Shown here: positions 10,901 through 34,307 of the stretch, piece by piece
Position numbering within the stretch: the stretch's first letter is position 1
Layout of the letters: every line of letters begins with the position of its first letter
From: Polytrichum commune
Lineage: Eukaryota > Streptophyta > Polytrichopsida > Polytrichales > Polytrichaceae
Assembly (NCBI GenBank): GCA_950295325.1
Contig: OX485805.1
Coordinates: 18,215,501 to 18,279,500, forward strand
Length of the DNA: 64,000 nucleotides
Reading direction: 5' to 3'
Notes under the pieces: generated by a model
The model's input: only the letters and a program-made list of their open reading frames with translations
Told to the model about the DNA's origin: nothing
Database searches by the model: none
Translations under genes and position numbers: made by a program

Positions 10901-11326
10901 CAAGTCCACAACCTTGCTAAATTGGAATTTGCTCCCCGGCCTGCTGCCGGAAGAACGTTGCTGCGTATCGGAGGATTTCACCCCAGAGGATTCTTGACAC
11001 TTTATTCTGCATCGTTCTTGTTTCCCCTCCAAATTTTCCTTGCCGCAATTCGTGGAGAATTTCAATTCACTGAGTGGACACCGTGCCCCAAGGCAGACTG
11101 CGGATCTTCCCGCCACGGGGCTTTTAAAAAACTATGCCAACTTTGATAGGTGCACGTGCTCGTGTTTCGATGAGCAGTACAATTCAAAGTTTAATCCAGG
11201 ATTTATGTGATTGTGTCTTCCATAAGGACTACCTACGACCACATTTCTGTCTTCGGATCCTCAGTAGAGTGCTTGTAATGAAGTGATGCCGCCTCAAACG
11301 CTTGGAATTTAAGGGGAGTACTCAAC

Positions 11327-11333
11327 TATATAG
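11327..11333 (+). promoter_or_regulatory. Possible TATA box of the ABCC gene
   Basis: TATATAG within CTCAACTATATAGTTTCG lies about 400 bp upstream of the start codon. It is followed about 30-50 bp downstream by CAGTCAGTCAGTTCG, a plausible start of transcription. This is a pattern match only. The distance would need a long leader or a leader intron, for which 'TTCATGCAG' at 11711-11719 is a candidate acceptor. Confidence 0.3.
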
Positions 11334-11731
11334 TTTCGAAATATCAATGAGGATTCTTAGCAGCCCGGTCAGTCAGTCAGTTCGAAAGTAAGATTTCGCA
11401 GTTTCGACGATCCTCTGCGCCCTACCAGCTTACAAATTGTAGAAACGATGGGTTCGGGACCGTGAAACGTCAGTGATTCAATATTGGAACCACGCGCTTC
11501 GTTTGCACATGTTTTTCTCGCTTACTGTCCTCTCGGCGAGGAAATTCTCAGTAATTTAAGGAGCTTTAGCAGTTCTGGCTCAAGTTTCTTTGATGTGATG
11601 ATGCAGAGGAGGAAGTGAAAGATGGCGCTCGCTCCAGGACAAGCCCGACGCTAGAGGCAGACACCAGTGGCTTTAGCATCACTGCTATCGGCTGCTAAAT
11701 CCACCGTCTGTTCATGCAGAAGAATATCAAG

Positions 11732-18648
<6,917 letters not shown>

Positions 18649-19425
18649 CAAAATTCCTCTTCCCGATTTGCAACATAACAGAGACTCACATGGCGTTCAG
18701 CTTAGTACCAAACTGTCTTTGGGAGATGCTCAACACAATCTCTCAAGCGTGTGTAATATTGCCAGAGAGGACATCATGTAGCATCCCGGATTCGTACAAA
18801 AGCCGTGCCCAGTGTACCGAGGGCATTTGGACAGCTGTGTTGACTCATATTGTCATTTTTTGCAGAAAGTTTTTCGAATGGCCACCGTCGCCCACGGCCA
18901 CGGTCTCTGACTCCAATCGTTCAATCACATTGAGGCATGGATTTGTGAAGTGGAGTACGGTTTACGAGGACACATCATCATGGCCAAGGCTGAACTTTAT
19001 TTTTGGGTGAGGTTCGCAAGCCATTCGTGATGCACTCAAAATTTGAGGAACTTTAACATTGTTACATCAGACTGACAATCTACTCATGGTAGAGAGCTTC
19101 GACACTTCTTGATATGGTAGGAATTTTTGGATCAGCTTTAAGTAGAGCTGGCAGAGGCCCTTTTAAAAAATGGGTGCTATAATTTACAGCCACATGAGTC
19201 ATGCAAGTGCATGTTGTGGATACAACTTGTAACTGACACACCTTATGCCGACAGTATGTTGTAAGGACTGTAGGGATGGTTTTTTGTGTCTCCAAATTAT
19301 TGCACACAACAAACATGAACCAGTGAGACTAGTGTAGTACATTGTCTCATAGGTGATCCCAACTTCCTTCACAATTCTATCTCCAATTTTCTCATAGGTG
19401 ATAAACAACTTGATTCAGATCATTG
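18649..19425. other. ABCC 3' flank, no gene seen
   Basis: Downstream of the ABCC stop codon. Open frames here have no recognisable domain and part of the stretch is presumably 3' UTR. I could not place a polyadenylation site with confidence. Confidence 0.4.
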
Positions 19426-19429
19426 CCCT

Positions 19430-22115
19430 CTCTTTTCAAAATATGTCATAATGTGGGATTGAAGCTTCCAACTTCATCTAATCAAGGTGAAATTCTTTGT
19501 CCCAATCCTAAGAAGGCAAACCAATATGCTCTAAATGTCAAATATGATCTCAATTATATGCAAGGTGAAATCTACAGTGCATTAGACAAACACGCTCGAG
19601 CTTGGTTACACATGATATTACATTGTCCAACCAATCTTCTCTAAGAAACTAGGTGGCAAACAAAGAGGCATACCGTCTAACACATGGTTCAATAGCGATT
19701 GTTGAGAGGCCTAGGAACAATACCATGTGGTGTTAGAATCTAGTCACTCAGTCGGTGCTTCAAGAATAGCTTCAAAAAATATTGCATGATCATTCAACAT
19801 AAGAAACGCTGTCATTTGGAGTGCAAACAAAAGAATCTATATCTTTTGCTACAAAACGACCCAAAATTGTTTTGGAAGGGCTTGGAAGAAAATGACGATT
19901 CTACCCTCCCATTTATGCCACAAGAACCAATAGATTATTACACAAAATTGTACACTTTAAGACAAAGCAGCAATGATCATATTGTCTCAACACTCAAATC
20001 TCCAAATGTTTTTATAGAAGGGGAAATATGGGTCATTATGAAATGTCTAGCGGATCATAAGGCAGGAGGTATTCATGGATTAAAACTTGAGTTTTAAAAA
20101 TGGGTCACAAGTTTTAGGGAAGGTCGATCTAGTGTGGGCCACATCCTTACATTATGTATTTTAATTGAATAAAAAATACTTACAGGTTGATGTCTCTATG
20201 CTTATTTTGTTGACTTTAAGAAAGCCTATAAAATAGTTCCACGGGACAAGCTTTGGGAAAGCCTCTGATGATTAGGTATACCACTTCATTTATAACAAGC
20301 CGTAAAAACTATGTATATCACAATTTATGCAAAAGTACAATTCAATAATGACACACATGGCGAAGTAATGTTTGACATTGGTGCTAAATAAGGATGTCCC
20401 CTTCCCCCCACGCTTCCTATTCGACTTGTATATTGATGAACTTGAAATATACTTGGAGAAGTTCAATGGGGACTCTTCATGTTTTTTTGATACGGTGATC
20501 GCTATTCTTCTTTATGATGATGATGTGGTTTGCTCTCTAAATCAAGAGCATGCCTTCAAAGACTTATGAACAAACTACATGAGTTTTGCACTTCTTCTAG
20601 CATTGAAGTCAATTCACCTATAACAAAAATCATAATCTTTGGCCACAACAAAAGGAGATTAAAACAAAGAGGCATTTTACCTAGAGAAGGACCAAATTGA
20701 GATAACCCACGAACAAAAGTATATTGAGATTGATTTCTATTCACATGGTTACTTTGAGCCATCGAGGAAAAGGCGAAGAATGGCAAGTATGAAAGCCTTG
20801 ATGGGCACTTTAAGGAAAGTACTCGTAGTTAGAGCCACATGTTGGGAACTCAAATTCCATCTATTCAAGGCTCTAGTACTTTTAACTTTCACATATGAAA
20901 ATGAATTTTGGGGAGGAGACTTGAAAAAACCTTATGGAAGGCTCTTGAGAAGGGCATGAAGGTACATATAATGTCTTACGTCAAAGTACGTTCTTCAACA
21001 ACCTATCATATTTTGTTGGCCAAATTTGGAGAACTCCCCAATAGAATTATAAGCTCATAAGCTCACCATGGGTTTTCAACAACAGCTTGCTCACCTACCC
21101 TCCTCTGGGCTAGTTAGTCAAGCAGCCTCACTCTCCCCACACCAACTGAATAAGGATTTAACACTTGGCACAAATCAACAACCATTTGGAAGGCATCATG
21201 GGATCTATCTCATTGGGAAACCCACAAAACCAACAACATCAAAAATCGCATTAAATGATATCAAGGAGGCTTTTCTTGCTATAGAGTGGAATTCTTTCCA
21301 CCTCTTAATGCTAAAACTAGATTACCATAGGTCAAAAGCATGTTGGGCAAATTTTGCCCGATAAGTAATTGATTTAAGAAGAGAGCTTTGGTGGTCCTTA
21401 AAAACATATATGAAAAATCAAGCAAATATGTATATGTATATTTATTCATTTAGGCGCATAATATATCCTACATACAAATCCAAGTACTATAACTTTATTT
21501 CATTCATACATGACTTTGGATTGAGCTTTCCAATGTACCAAATTTCCTAACATTTTGATGATTATTTTTTTCTTCCATTTAGGCCATTTAGCCCAATAAT
21601 TTAAAAATAAATAAATAAATTCTCAATTATTTTGAATTATTTTCAACACAACTTGCCATCAAATTATAGTACCTCCACCTCAAGGGTTTTCTCAAATACA
21701 AATGTGAATTATACTTGAAATAACCATTGACACCACCATGACACAAGATCATAATTGCTTACCTCATTGTGAACCATAGACTTGCAATTGAAACTAGACG
21801 GTGGTTGACTATCTTCATCTCTAGAGATAACAATCTTTGTGCTCTTACAATGCAGTTGAAAACAAGGCACACTTTATGTTGGAATGTCCCTTATACAACC
21901 CAATAAGAGATAAACTTCCATCAATATTTAAGAATGTAACATTAGGGAGCCTCAAGTCTTTCTTCCAATCAAAACATCAAGTGGACATTAGTCTCTATCT
22001 CACAAAGGCTACTCCACTCTGCCACTCTAGGGAATTAATTGGTTTGAATCCATCATGATGTACTTTCAATCCCATTAGCCTTTTGGCTTCCTAGATTCTA
22101 AAATCAATTTCATTA
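19430..22115 (+). pseudogene. Decayed LINE (non-LTR retrotransposon), RT and C-terminal Cys/His region
   Basis: Reading across frames gives, in order: an upstream region with 'DKHARAWLHMI'-type text, reverse transcriptase blocks 'DFKKAYKIVPRDKLWESL', 'MFDIGAK.GCPLPP' and 'LLYDDDVVCSL', then 'LMNKLHEFCTSSSIEVNS', and finally a C-terminal CxxC/HxxxxC-like block ('CSYNAVENKAHFMLECPLY'). This order is typical of plant LINE ORF2. There are many stops and frameshifts, so it is dead. Compared with the second copy at 51480-52745 it carries about 340 extra bp (about 21315-21650) between the RT-distal part and the Cys/His block. No endonuclease domain could be read. Confidence 0.8.
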
Positions 22116-23787
22116 AGTTAACCCCCATAGGTTGAAACAAAATCTTCCCAAAATCACCTAGAACAATTTAGTCGAATCTAATAGCAATTCAAAAATTGAC
22201 ACTTCTTATAATAAATTTGACTGTGCAGATGTCATATTTGTAAAATTAGGATTGTTCATACAAATTTTCAACCATCCACATGTCCAAATCATAAGATTAT
22301 AATATATGTTGGTATGGTCATGCAATGATGACTGCCCAGACAAAAACATTCGCTTTGGTCTTTAGGGGTTAGAGGATAAGTCTAATGAGTTTTCCAAATT
22401 CGAGCTCTTCTTGCAGGGCTCATCTCGTGCTTGAGTCTTGCTCAAATGTATACCTTGTCCAAGATGATTTTAAGATGGACAAGGTCTACATTTGCTTTAT
22501 TTGTCTTGAGAAGATCATGATACATTTTGCTCATAGCTTGCTTGAAAGCTTAATCGCACACAACAACAGGCTGATAACTTGTTTAACTTCTCCATATCTT
22601 CCCAAGACATCACCACTCATTAAAATCCAATAACCTGTTTAATTTCCTATGGGGTTTCAAAAGTGAGGCTTTTGTACTGTTCATGTCTTCCTTAAATCTT
22701 TGCTCAAATGAACCTAATAAAAATCTATCTTGTAGAGTTTGTTAAGACCTTGATTATGATTGTTGCACTCAGCTTTCTCATTTCACAAAAATGTAGAGTA
22801 TTATATTTGACAGTATTTGCACCATAATTTCTTCAATCAGAGAACCTCTTTAGAAGAATAGAACTATTTCAAGGAGTGTTGATTTTCTAAGAACTGACAA
22901 AAGATGGAAGTTAACAACAATAAAATTTCGGTTTTCTTGTCTCCAAAGCCCCGTATGGAAGTTTCTAAATTCAAGAGTACTCTTGACCCCTGTAGAGCTT
23001 CTCAAGAGTGCTGGCACTCAGCACCATATTCTCCACATTTTACATTTCCATCATCAATTCAGACACATGTTAAAAAATCTACAGCACATCCAAAGCCAAA
23101 CACTCTAGTCAAATGATGAACTTTTTAGATGCCGGTACAGGAAGAATGCTGATATGATACTGCATTGTTTCACTAACTCAAATGTCACGTTTCTGTCACA
23201 AATACATAATCATATGGGATATAGGAACACTCTGAATTTGATTTTACCAAGGTCTTGGCATTACTTCGTTTCTAAAAATGCTTTGCTTAATTGAACTGTA
23301 ATATACAAAAGATAACCACAGACCCAGGCTGCTGTTGACCAGGTCCAATACCCTATGCTGTGTGTTGTCTTGTCTAAATTAGCCAATACATGAGCACAAA
23401 TCTGCATGCCAAAGAGCTCAAAGTAAGTAAAGAAGAAAACTCTTGATCATTGACAACTATGTTACCTTCAACACAAAGACATAGCAAGTGTAACTTCTAA
23501 CAAAGCAACAACAAGCTCCCTAAAACGTCCATTACCTTCAACACTGAAGACACAACAAGGTAACTTCTAACAAAGCAACAATAAGCTGCCTAAAAGGGTT
23601 GGAGCAGAGACACTCATCAAGTTATAATGGTACCAACAATAGTCCAAAAATGATATAACCAAGTCAATAAAACACACTACAGATTTGATGCTCACCTTTC
23701 ATGTCAATACTGTACAATGTGGCGTACAAGTGGGAGAATGCTTCTTGTCAAAGTGAATTCCCGTGACAAAAGAAGATGCTGAGTCTC
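22116..23787. other. Intergenic, including a ~75-bp duplication
   Basis: No gene recognised. Around 23462-23600 the block 'TTACCTTCAACAC...AACTTCTAACAAAGCAACAA...AGCT.CCTAAAA' occurs twice in tandem. The last few hundred bases are expected to include the 3' UTR of the minus-strand ISY1 gene. Confidence 0.45.
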
Positions 23788-26451
23788 TCATCTGTGAATA
23801 TTAAGCATCTCCTTTGCCTCTATTTCCTCGCTCACTAGGTCTTCACTTGCATACTTGCTCAAGAGCTCTTGCTTCTTCTTTTCGACAACCATGCGCTCAA
23901 TCTCTTTTTCATCTGGAAGGGGTACATGAGCCACAAACTCAAATCGCTTTGGTTGCCTTACTTCTTCATCCTCATCTACGTAGTCCTCCAGGTCACTATC
24001 TTCTTTCTCCGCATCAGGTTTCATGAGCACGACCTGCAACCATAACCACAGATGTTCAAATTGAGGTCCATTTGATCTCAGCAGTATTCTATGTGCAACA
24101 CAGAAAACTGCCCATTTGCCCACATTGTTACTTTGGCAATTAAAAAGCATGTAGAGGCTGTCATCCTTTAAAGGACCAGAGGCTCAATTTAAAACATATA
24201 TACACAATCCCTATGAGCCTCTCCAAGTCTTTGTATCATATTTTTTATTATTATGGGTTTGGAACTTTATTTAGTACATTATATCATGGGGAAATATAGC
24301 AATATACTCATAGGTGACATTGATGATAAAAAAAATGCTAAGTATGTATTTGCATTCAAGGGCACCCAGGCTGTGTATTCGAACCCAAATCTTCAATGAC
24401 ATTAATGTATTCAACCGATTTAAAAAGTGCAAATGAATAATGAATTACTTTCAATGGTTTCACTTTTTGACATACTTAACTTTAGCTGCAAGTATGTAGC
24501 TCAAATACACATTTTTGTGCGTGGAGAGGCCTCTCGGATGCTCAAGGGTCAAAATCCATTGTCTTGAATCTAACTCAATTTAATTAAGTAAGCATTATGT
24601 CCACAAGATCACACATGCTGGCATAGGATTTAGGGTTAAGGGTTTAGCATGATGATCTCAGAATGCTTAGAACCAACATGTGCTACGACCTTGAATATAG
24701 TGCACATAAATTTCTTCAAAAGACATACCTCTTTCACTCCCTTTCGGGCTTCAGCCTTCACAGCCTCAATTTTCTCCCACTCCTGTATGGCCTCAGCTCG
24801 CATGATTTTCTCTGCGTCCTGTTCTAGTTTCTCCAGGACACCATCTTCATCATCCCGGAATCCATAGTAATCCATGTCAATGCGCTTGTACATTTCATAA
24901 CGGTTCCGTTTCTTCTTTATCTCTGGTGGCAACTCGAAAAGCTCTTTCACTCCTGGTAGCTGCTTGGCAGCCCCAAAGTACTTGTAGCCCATTCCCTTCC
25001 CACTTGCTGACTCCACCTGATAAAGGCCACCATATAGGCCTAGGAATCAGCAACATATGTCAAAGCAAAGAAAAAATTTGCATTACCTTACTAAATTCCT
25101 ACACACCTCACATCCATCATCGACTGGACCCCGCAGTTCCTCAACACCCCACTATCAAAAAATGCAGCAATGAGGAGAAATGCAAGCTACGTCTGTACAC
25201 AGGGGAAGCTGCATAGAGGTCTTCTAGATGTAAAACTATGTAAGCAGGATTAGGGCGACCTACATTTTGTAAATTGTGCTTAAGGCCCTCTTTAAGCTAG
25301 AGCACAAGTTGAAAGCTTGAAGAAATGAGCCTTCTCATTCAAGGAGCCGCTCCCGAATTCATTCTCACTCAAATCCACTTTAAACATAAGCTCAAAACTA
25401 GACAGCTTGATTTTTTACCACACTTAGAGGGCGCCTTGATGGATCCCATGTGGAATGACTACAACAAGCTCTCGGTCATTTCTGGCATCTTAAAAATGCT
25501 CAAACTATTGCTCAAACCATTGAGAACTTGAAATTCAGACAAGCTCTCACTAGTTTGAGCTTTAGATGAAAGCTTGTCAACTCCAAGTATCAAACTCCCG
25601 AGAATTGCAGGTTAGAACTCTGAACTCGAGCTCTAGTTTAAAAAGGCCAAGTGTATAACCTTCTTGATTCCAGCTCTTCTTAAGTTGAACACTTCGCACC
25701 TACATGCAAACAATTCAAGTACTTTCTACACCCTGAAACCGTAGAGACTGACATTGCATGACGAGCAAGTTGAACCCTTAAAACTTATGCTTAACTTTGA
25801 ACACAAATGTGTCATTGAATGCATTAGTTGTCGCGTCCCCTGTTGGCTCATCATACAACATCCCGGTTGGCGTGAATGAGGGACGTTTCGCCCTTAATAA
25901 TAGCCCCAAACATATATCCCATATGAACCCAAGATGAGTGTCCAGAGCATGGCTATTGGACGGGTGTTACTGCCTCCTGACGAAAGTGGTACACTTCCTT
26001 GAAGACAAGCAGCTCTACGAATCCAAGTAACACAGGAGAGATGAAACCAATAGCATTCACAGGCACACAAAGACGGACATCGGGCGACCACAGGTTCCTC
26101 TTTCCTTACCTCTTTGCCATCCTCGTCAGTGACCTTGGGTGCAGTTTTGGCGTAATTAGGTCCTCCGAGCTCCAATATCCTGGCCTCCCAATGCCCCTTC
26201 TCCCTGATGAGCTTGTTGATTTCGTCGTTCAAGTCCCGCAGCCGGTGTTCTCCCAGGCCAGGGTTCTGGATGTCCATGACCTTGCGCCCGATTTCTCGAA
26301 TAATCTGTTGCCTCCATTTGTCTGCGTCGGCAAGGTCTCGACATTCGGAAGCCAGAAAGGGGCGTCTCTCTTTAGGCTTCTTCTTCTCCTCGTTCTTGGC
26401 CTGTAAGAACCTGCTCAGCATAGACTGCGCTTTCTCTTCATTACGGGCCAT
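23788..26451 (-). CDS. ISY1: ISY1-type pre-mRNA splicing factor, 3 exons
   Basis: Exons on the minus strand: 26451-26110, 25016-24729, 24033-23788, with GT-AG introns of about 1.1 and 0.7 kb, joining in frame to 291 residues. The N-terminus MARNEEKAQSMLSRF, then KERRPFLASECRDL, 'EIGRKVMDIQNPGLGEHRLR', 'GYKYFGAAKQLPGVKELFE' and 'YYGFRDDEDGVLEKLE' are hallmarks of the family. ISY1 proteins belong to the Prp19/NTC-associated part of the spliceosome and help the first catalytic step and its proofreading in the nucleus. The C-terminal exon is acidic then basic (DSDLEDYVDEDEE, VEKKKQELL). Length and domain order are as expected. The leader is pyrimidine-rich on the sense strand because of the microsatellite just upstream. 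Confidence 0.95.
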
Positions 26452-26470
26452 GGTGTTCTTAACACTAAGA

Positions 26471-26486
26471 TTTTGTGTGTGTGTGT

Positions 26487-26518
<32 letters not shown>

Positions 26519-26520
26519 CT
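26471..26520. repeat. Compound microsatellite in the ISY1 leader
   Basis: (TG)n, (AG)n and (CAGA)n tracts run together about 20-70 bp upstream of the ISY1 start codon. On the sense (minus) strand this is a TCTG/TC/CA-rich leader. Pyrimidine-rich leaders are common in plant housekeeping genes, but a regulatory role is only inferred. Confidence 0.9.
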
Positions 26521-26879
26521 CTTAGTTCGGAGAGAGAGGAATGGCAATGCAGCAACGCATTCGATGGAGGAGCAAAATCAAAAGAGAGAAAGAGAAGAAC
26601 TGGGGGCCAAACCCTAACCGGGTTAAACCTGGGGGTTATATTAACCTGAACCGGGTTACTTTAAGCTTAAGTTGGACTGATATGGTTAAGCTAATCTGCT
26701 GGAGTAGGCTTCAGTTAGCAACAGCTTCACGGTAACTGCGCGGCCCTTAACTACCTGGACATCGACGGCTGAGATTGATCCACGCCCTGGCCATCGGAGG
26801 GCCAGGAGGTTCGGCTGACAGTGGCTGGCGCCTTAGCCATCACTTTGAAGTCTGCTTAGACACTGGCATTCTCACACAA

Positions 26880-27690
26880 TACATTTCCTTTGGGCCATGT
26901 TGTCAAGCTTTCCAAGTTGCAAACTTTTAAATTCACTAAGCACCAACCTTGTGTTCGCTCTAGTACAAAAATTTGCTTAAGTGATGCATGAACAATGTAT
27001 TCCACTCCAACACAAGAAATTTTGTAGATTGAATCTTAATATTTGCTTATTTGTTACCACATGTGACACTTGAAGCAATCCCACACATTTGTTTTCATAG
27101 TTTTCAAACATTTCAAATTGCACATAAACATCGCTAAGCATCGTCCATGTGTTTTCCCTAGCGAGAAACATTTGCTCAAATCATGCATGAACAATATTCC
27201 ACTACACAACAAGTTTTCTAGGTGAACTTTTATGGTGTGCTAGGTGATTTTTTGTGTGTGTTTGTGTGTTTGTTCACTGGAGATACTTCAACAACTGCTC
27301 ACGTTTATTTTCCATGTTTTAAGCATTCCAAGTTGCACGTATAGTTTCTAGTTGAGCACCGTTGATTGTGTCACCCTCTAGCAAGAGCATTTCTCAAGTG
27401 ATGTGAGAACAATCCACTTTGACATAATAAGTTTTCATGTTGACTCAAAATACTTGTTTGTTTACTTGTGGCACTTGATGTAGTCTCACACATTTTCACT
27501 TTATTGCTTTTCATTTCAAGTTGCAAATAACATTACTAAGCACCATTATTCTTGTGTTATCTTTGGCAAAGTGATTTTTTCAAGTGATGCAACAACAATA
27601 TCCCACTCTAACATGATAAATCTTCAATTTGACTTTGATTTGTTGTTTGGCAACTTTGTACCATATGAAGCACTCCCCTACGTAAGTTGC
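26880..27690. repeat. Four-copy ~200-bp tandem repeat upstream of alpha-tubulin
   Basis: The landmark 'AAGTGATGCATGAACAATGT'-like followed by TTCCAC recurs at about 26981, 27181, 27398 and 27584 (spacings about 185-217 bp). Around it are conserved blocks: 'TTGCAAAC..ACTAAGCACC', 'CTTGTGTT', 'CTCTAGCAAGAGCATTT' and 'CACTTGAAGCAATCCCACAC'. The copies are well diverged. The last copy ends about 220 bp before the tubulin start codon. Confidence 0.7.
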
Positions 27691-27908
27691 TTTGAGGAGC
27701 AATGAAGCGGGCAAGGTTGTGATTGTTGTTAGTTCCATAGTGGTGATGTTTGCACCCTTTTGAAGTGTGTGAATATATGATTCAATTTTGCAGCTCTATT
27801 GTTACAACAAAAGCGTTCATACTTTAGTTAGTGAGTGTTGAACATTGACAAAAGTAGCTTGGGTGTTGTTTTATGAGTCAATCCTTGTGGATTGTGTAGT
27901 AAAAGAAG

Positions 27909-31721
<3,813 letters not shown>

Positions 31722-32690
31722 TTTTTTATAAGATTCTCATGCCACCACCAACCACACCATTTTATTCCCCCTCCCAAAACTTTTCCCACTTGTTGTTCTT
31801 CTACGGTGAGGCATGAATATGTATGTTCTTCTATACGTGCTTATATTGGAATGGACCTCTTCGCACTGAGCTTGCTCGACCAGTCTATGATCGAATGAGC
31901 ATATGTTCCACAAGCAATGTAAAGGACGAACTTAGGTGATCGGCACCAAGTTCTCATCTCTATTGGGCAATGAATGGTGCACCTGCAGGAGGACCATCTC
32001 ATTAGCCCATTCATGATCTCCATCATTCACGTGTAGGTTAACAAATCAAACTGTAAGTGGAGAAAATCTTCTAAATGTTGGACAACTTGTCATTAGTGGT
32101 TTTCATAGCTACAACATTAATCAAGCCTAGGAGATGGATAGATTGGCAATTAGGTTAACATTGTCTTCATTACTTATTCCTAGCAACTACTATCATGTCA
32201 ATAGTAGGTTAGTTGTTAAGCTATTAGAAAGGGATTTGAAGGGGTTTGGGAACTGATTGGACAAACTTGTGCAAAAAATGTGCAACAAATATTTCTACAA
32301 AATCACAAGAATACAATGCTTTTAAGGCAAACAAAAACGAAGAATGAGTCATATTGTGAGAAATAATATATTATCCTTGGCTAACGCAAGATACGTATGT
32401 CCTATGTAACCTATCATCAGTTGCACTTACTAAGAGAAATCACCTCCCCCGCAACTAGCCATTGCAACTAAACTATGCATTTTGTGCTAGATAGAATTGA
32501 CCATGGTTGTGAACATGCTCAAGTTCCTTGGTAGCAATTTTAAGTGGCAGTGCAACTGCATCATTTGTAGCATATGTGGCGCAAATGCAAGTGCAATGAA
32601 ATTGAGTGGCTTGCAAGGGCATGACCAAGGGAAATACATGGTTGGTGTTGAGTTGTTCATATTTATTTATAGAATATAAGGGTCCGTCTA
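31722..32690. other. Tubulin 3' flank, no gene seen
   Basis: Presumed 3' UTR followed by AT-rich spacer. Nothing coding recognised. Confidence 0.4.
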
Positions 32691-32699
32691 TGTGTGACA

Positions 32700-33150
32700 A
32701 ATCATCCCCATGCAACCCCCATAAGGGGCATGCCCCACGACCGACAGCGGAAGTGAATCCTCACAGCTGATTGGGCGGTTAGAACCCCTCCTCACCACAC
32801 GGGAGGTAGTCTGAAGGGAGTCAGGGTGAGCTGGCGAGGAATCTTCAACTAGCAAACTACCAGGGGTCCAGGGCTGGAAGCCCGGCTAACGCGGAGCCTT
32901 GGGCGGCAGGGCCCACCCCGAGGAGCTCCAGCTCAGCTCCCCGCCCTCCTCCACCCTCCCTCCTCCACCCGCGGCTTCCCGGCAACTTCACTTACAGAGT
33001 ACCAACTTCCTCCCATGTGGTGACTGCTCCCTAGGCAGGGTGAGGTGGCTCGCAGGGGCCTATTGCAGGGTCTAGCCTGCAGCACTACCCTTGCTGCCCT
33101 TCGTGTGGCTTCGGCCTAAGTAAGGCATGCACGTGCTATTGCGTCATAGG
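32700..33150. other. GC-rich non-coding tract of unknown nature
   Basis: About 450 bp much richer in G and C than everything around it, with runs such as 'GCTGGAAGCCCGGCTAACGC', 'GGGCAGGG'-type segments, a CCTCC-rich stretch (about 32940-32970) and many short inverted pairs (for example AACCCCCATAAGGGGC). No long open frame and no clean terminal repeats. It could be a structured RNA gene, a retroelement piece or DNA of foreign composition. I found no tRNA or rRNA signature in it. Confidence 0.5.
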
Positions 33151-34307
33151 AAAGGGCCACATGGGATGATGAGGTGTGAAATGACCATGATGTGGGTGGT
33201 TGCAACTTTTATCCACAATTAGGAACACAACCATCTCCACATGATCTTTCATTTCACCAAAACATATTTGTTCACGTTAATGTGAACACGAACTACAAAA
33301 CATCCTACTGCATGATGATGTTCACCTACTGTTGGAAGTGAGAGAATTGTGGGGCTGATGTTAGAACCACTTGTGTTTCATGTTTAGGGTAGCAGAATGA
33401 CTAAAAGGATTTCAAAACTAGGATCCTATTCACTACATTCGAGAATCTCAAGCTTGACGTCACATCCACACCGAAAAGGTAGGAAAGCTTAAAGAATGCT
33501 ATGCATTATGCGATGTGAAAATGAGATTATCGATTGTTGTCCCACTATGTATTGAGGGTTTACGACAACAAGAGATGTGCTTGATCCGTCCATTGTTTGC
33601 ATTCGCATTTACCACATCAGTGTGAAGGTTTTGTTTCGTCTAAATCTACGATCATGAACATTGACACCACTCAAACAATAAAAGTTAAGTTTTAAGGTAG
33701 ACATGTCTTACTAAGTGACTCATTTTCTTAATTGGACCCCTAAATTTGATTGGTATGTGGTTTAGTGAGGATCAAAGAACAAACATCATAAAAATACATG
33801 TTCAAAAGAAATTGGACTGCATCTTCAAATATTAACAACTACCCTACACTCAACAGTGAACACCATTGGAAGGACCAATTAAGAAATCAACAAACATGCA
33901 CTTATGATAACCATAACTAAATAAGGGAAGGTCCGATTTCCTACCTGATTTTTGCATATGTTTCATTGTAGATTTGCTAATGCACCACGAATTTTTCTTG
34001 TGTAAATATAATCGGTAGAAGTTGGAGAACATGAAATGAGCCCAATAACACCCACAAAGCTTACTTTACCCTGAACGATTCAAAAGCTATGTACGAAACC
34101 CTAAAGCCTTGGTGGAGAAGGTGGATTCAATACCCTGGTTGATAACCGGCCCAAGTATGAAAACGGGTAGGTGTGAGTGGCTCTGAAGCTGGGCAAGGGG
34201 CGGGTCGCAGAAATATGCTTAAACTTAACTTATGTGCACTCAAATTGTTCAAAATTCTTGTGTGTTTCTTCAGATTCAATTGTTGCAAAACGTAGCAGAG
34301 CATCAAC
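33151..34307. other. Intergenic upstream of the THUMP gene
   Basis: AT-rich, no recognised gene or element. It presumably contains the THUMP gene promoter. Confidence 0.4.

Noticed and set aside
10841-11146. Open frame of 101 codons just upstream of the ABCC gene, considered as a TMD0 exon
   Set aside because: It has no series of membrane-spanning helices and overlaps the last unit of the upstream tandem repeat and an equally long minus-strand frame.
26452-26547. Upstream extension of the ISY1 frame to a start at 26547
   Set aside because: The extra 32 residues translate the microsatellite leader. Family members start at MARNEEK, which is position 26451.
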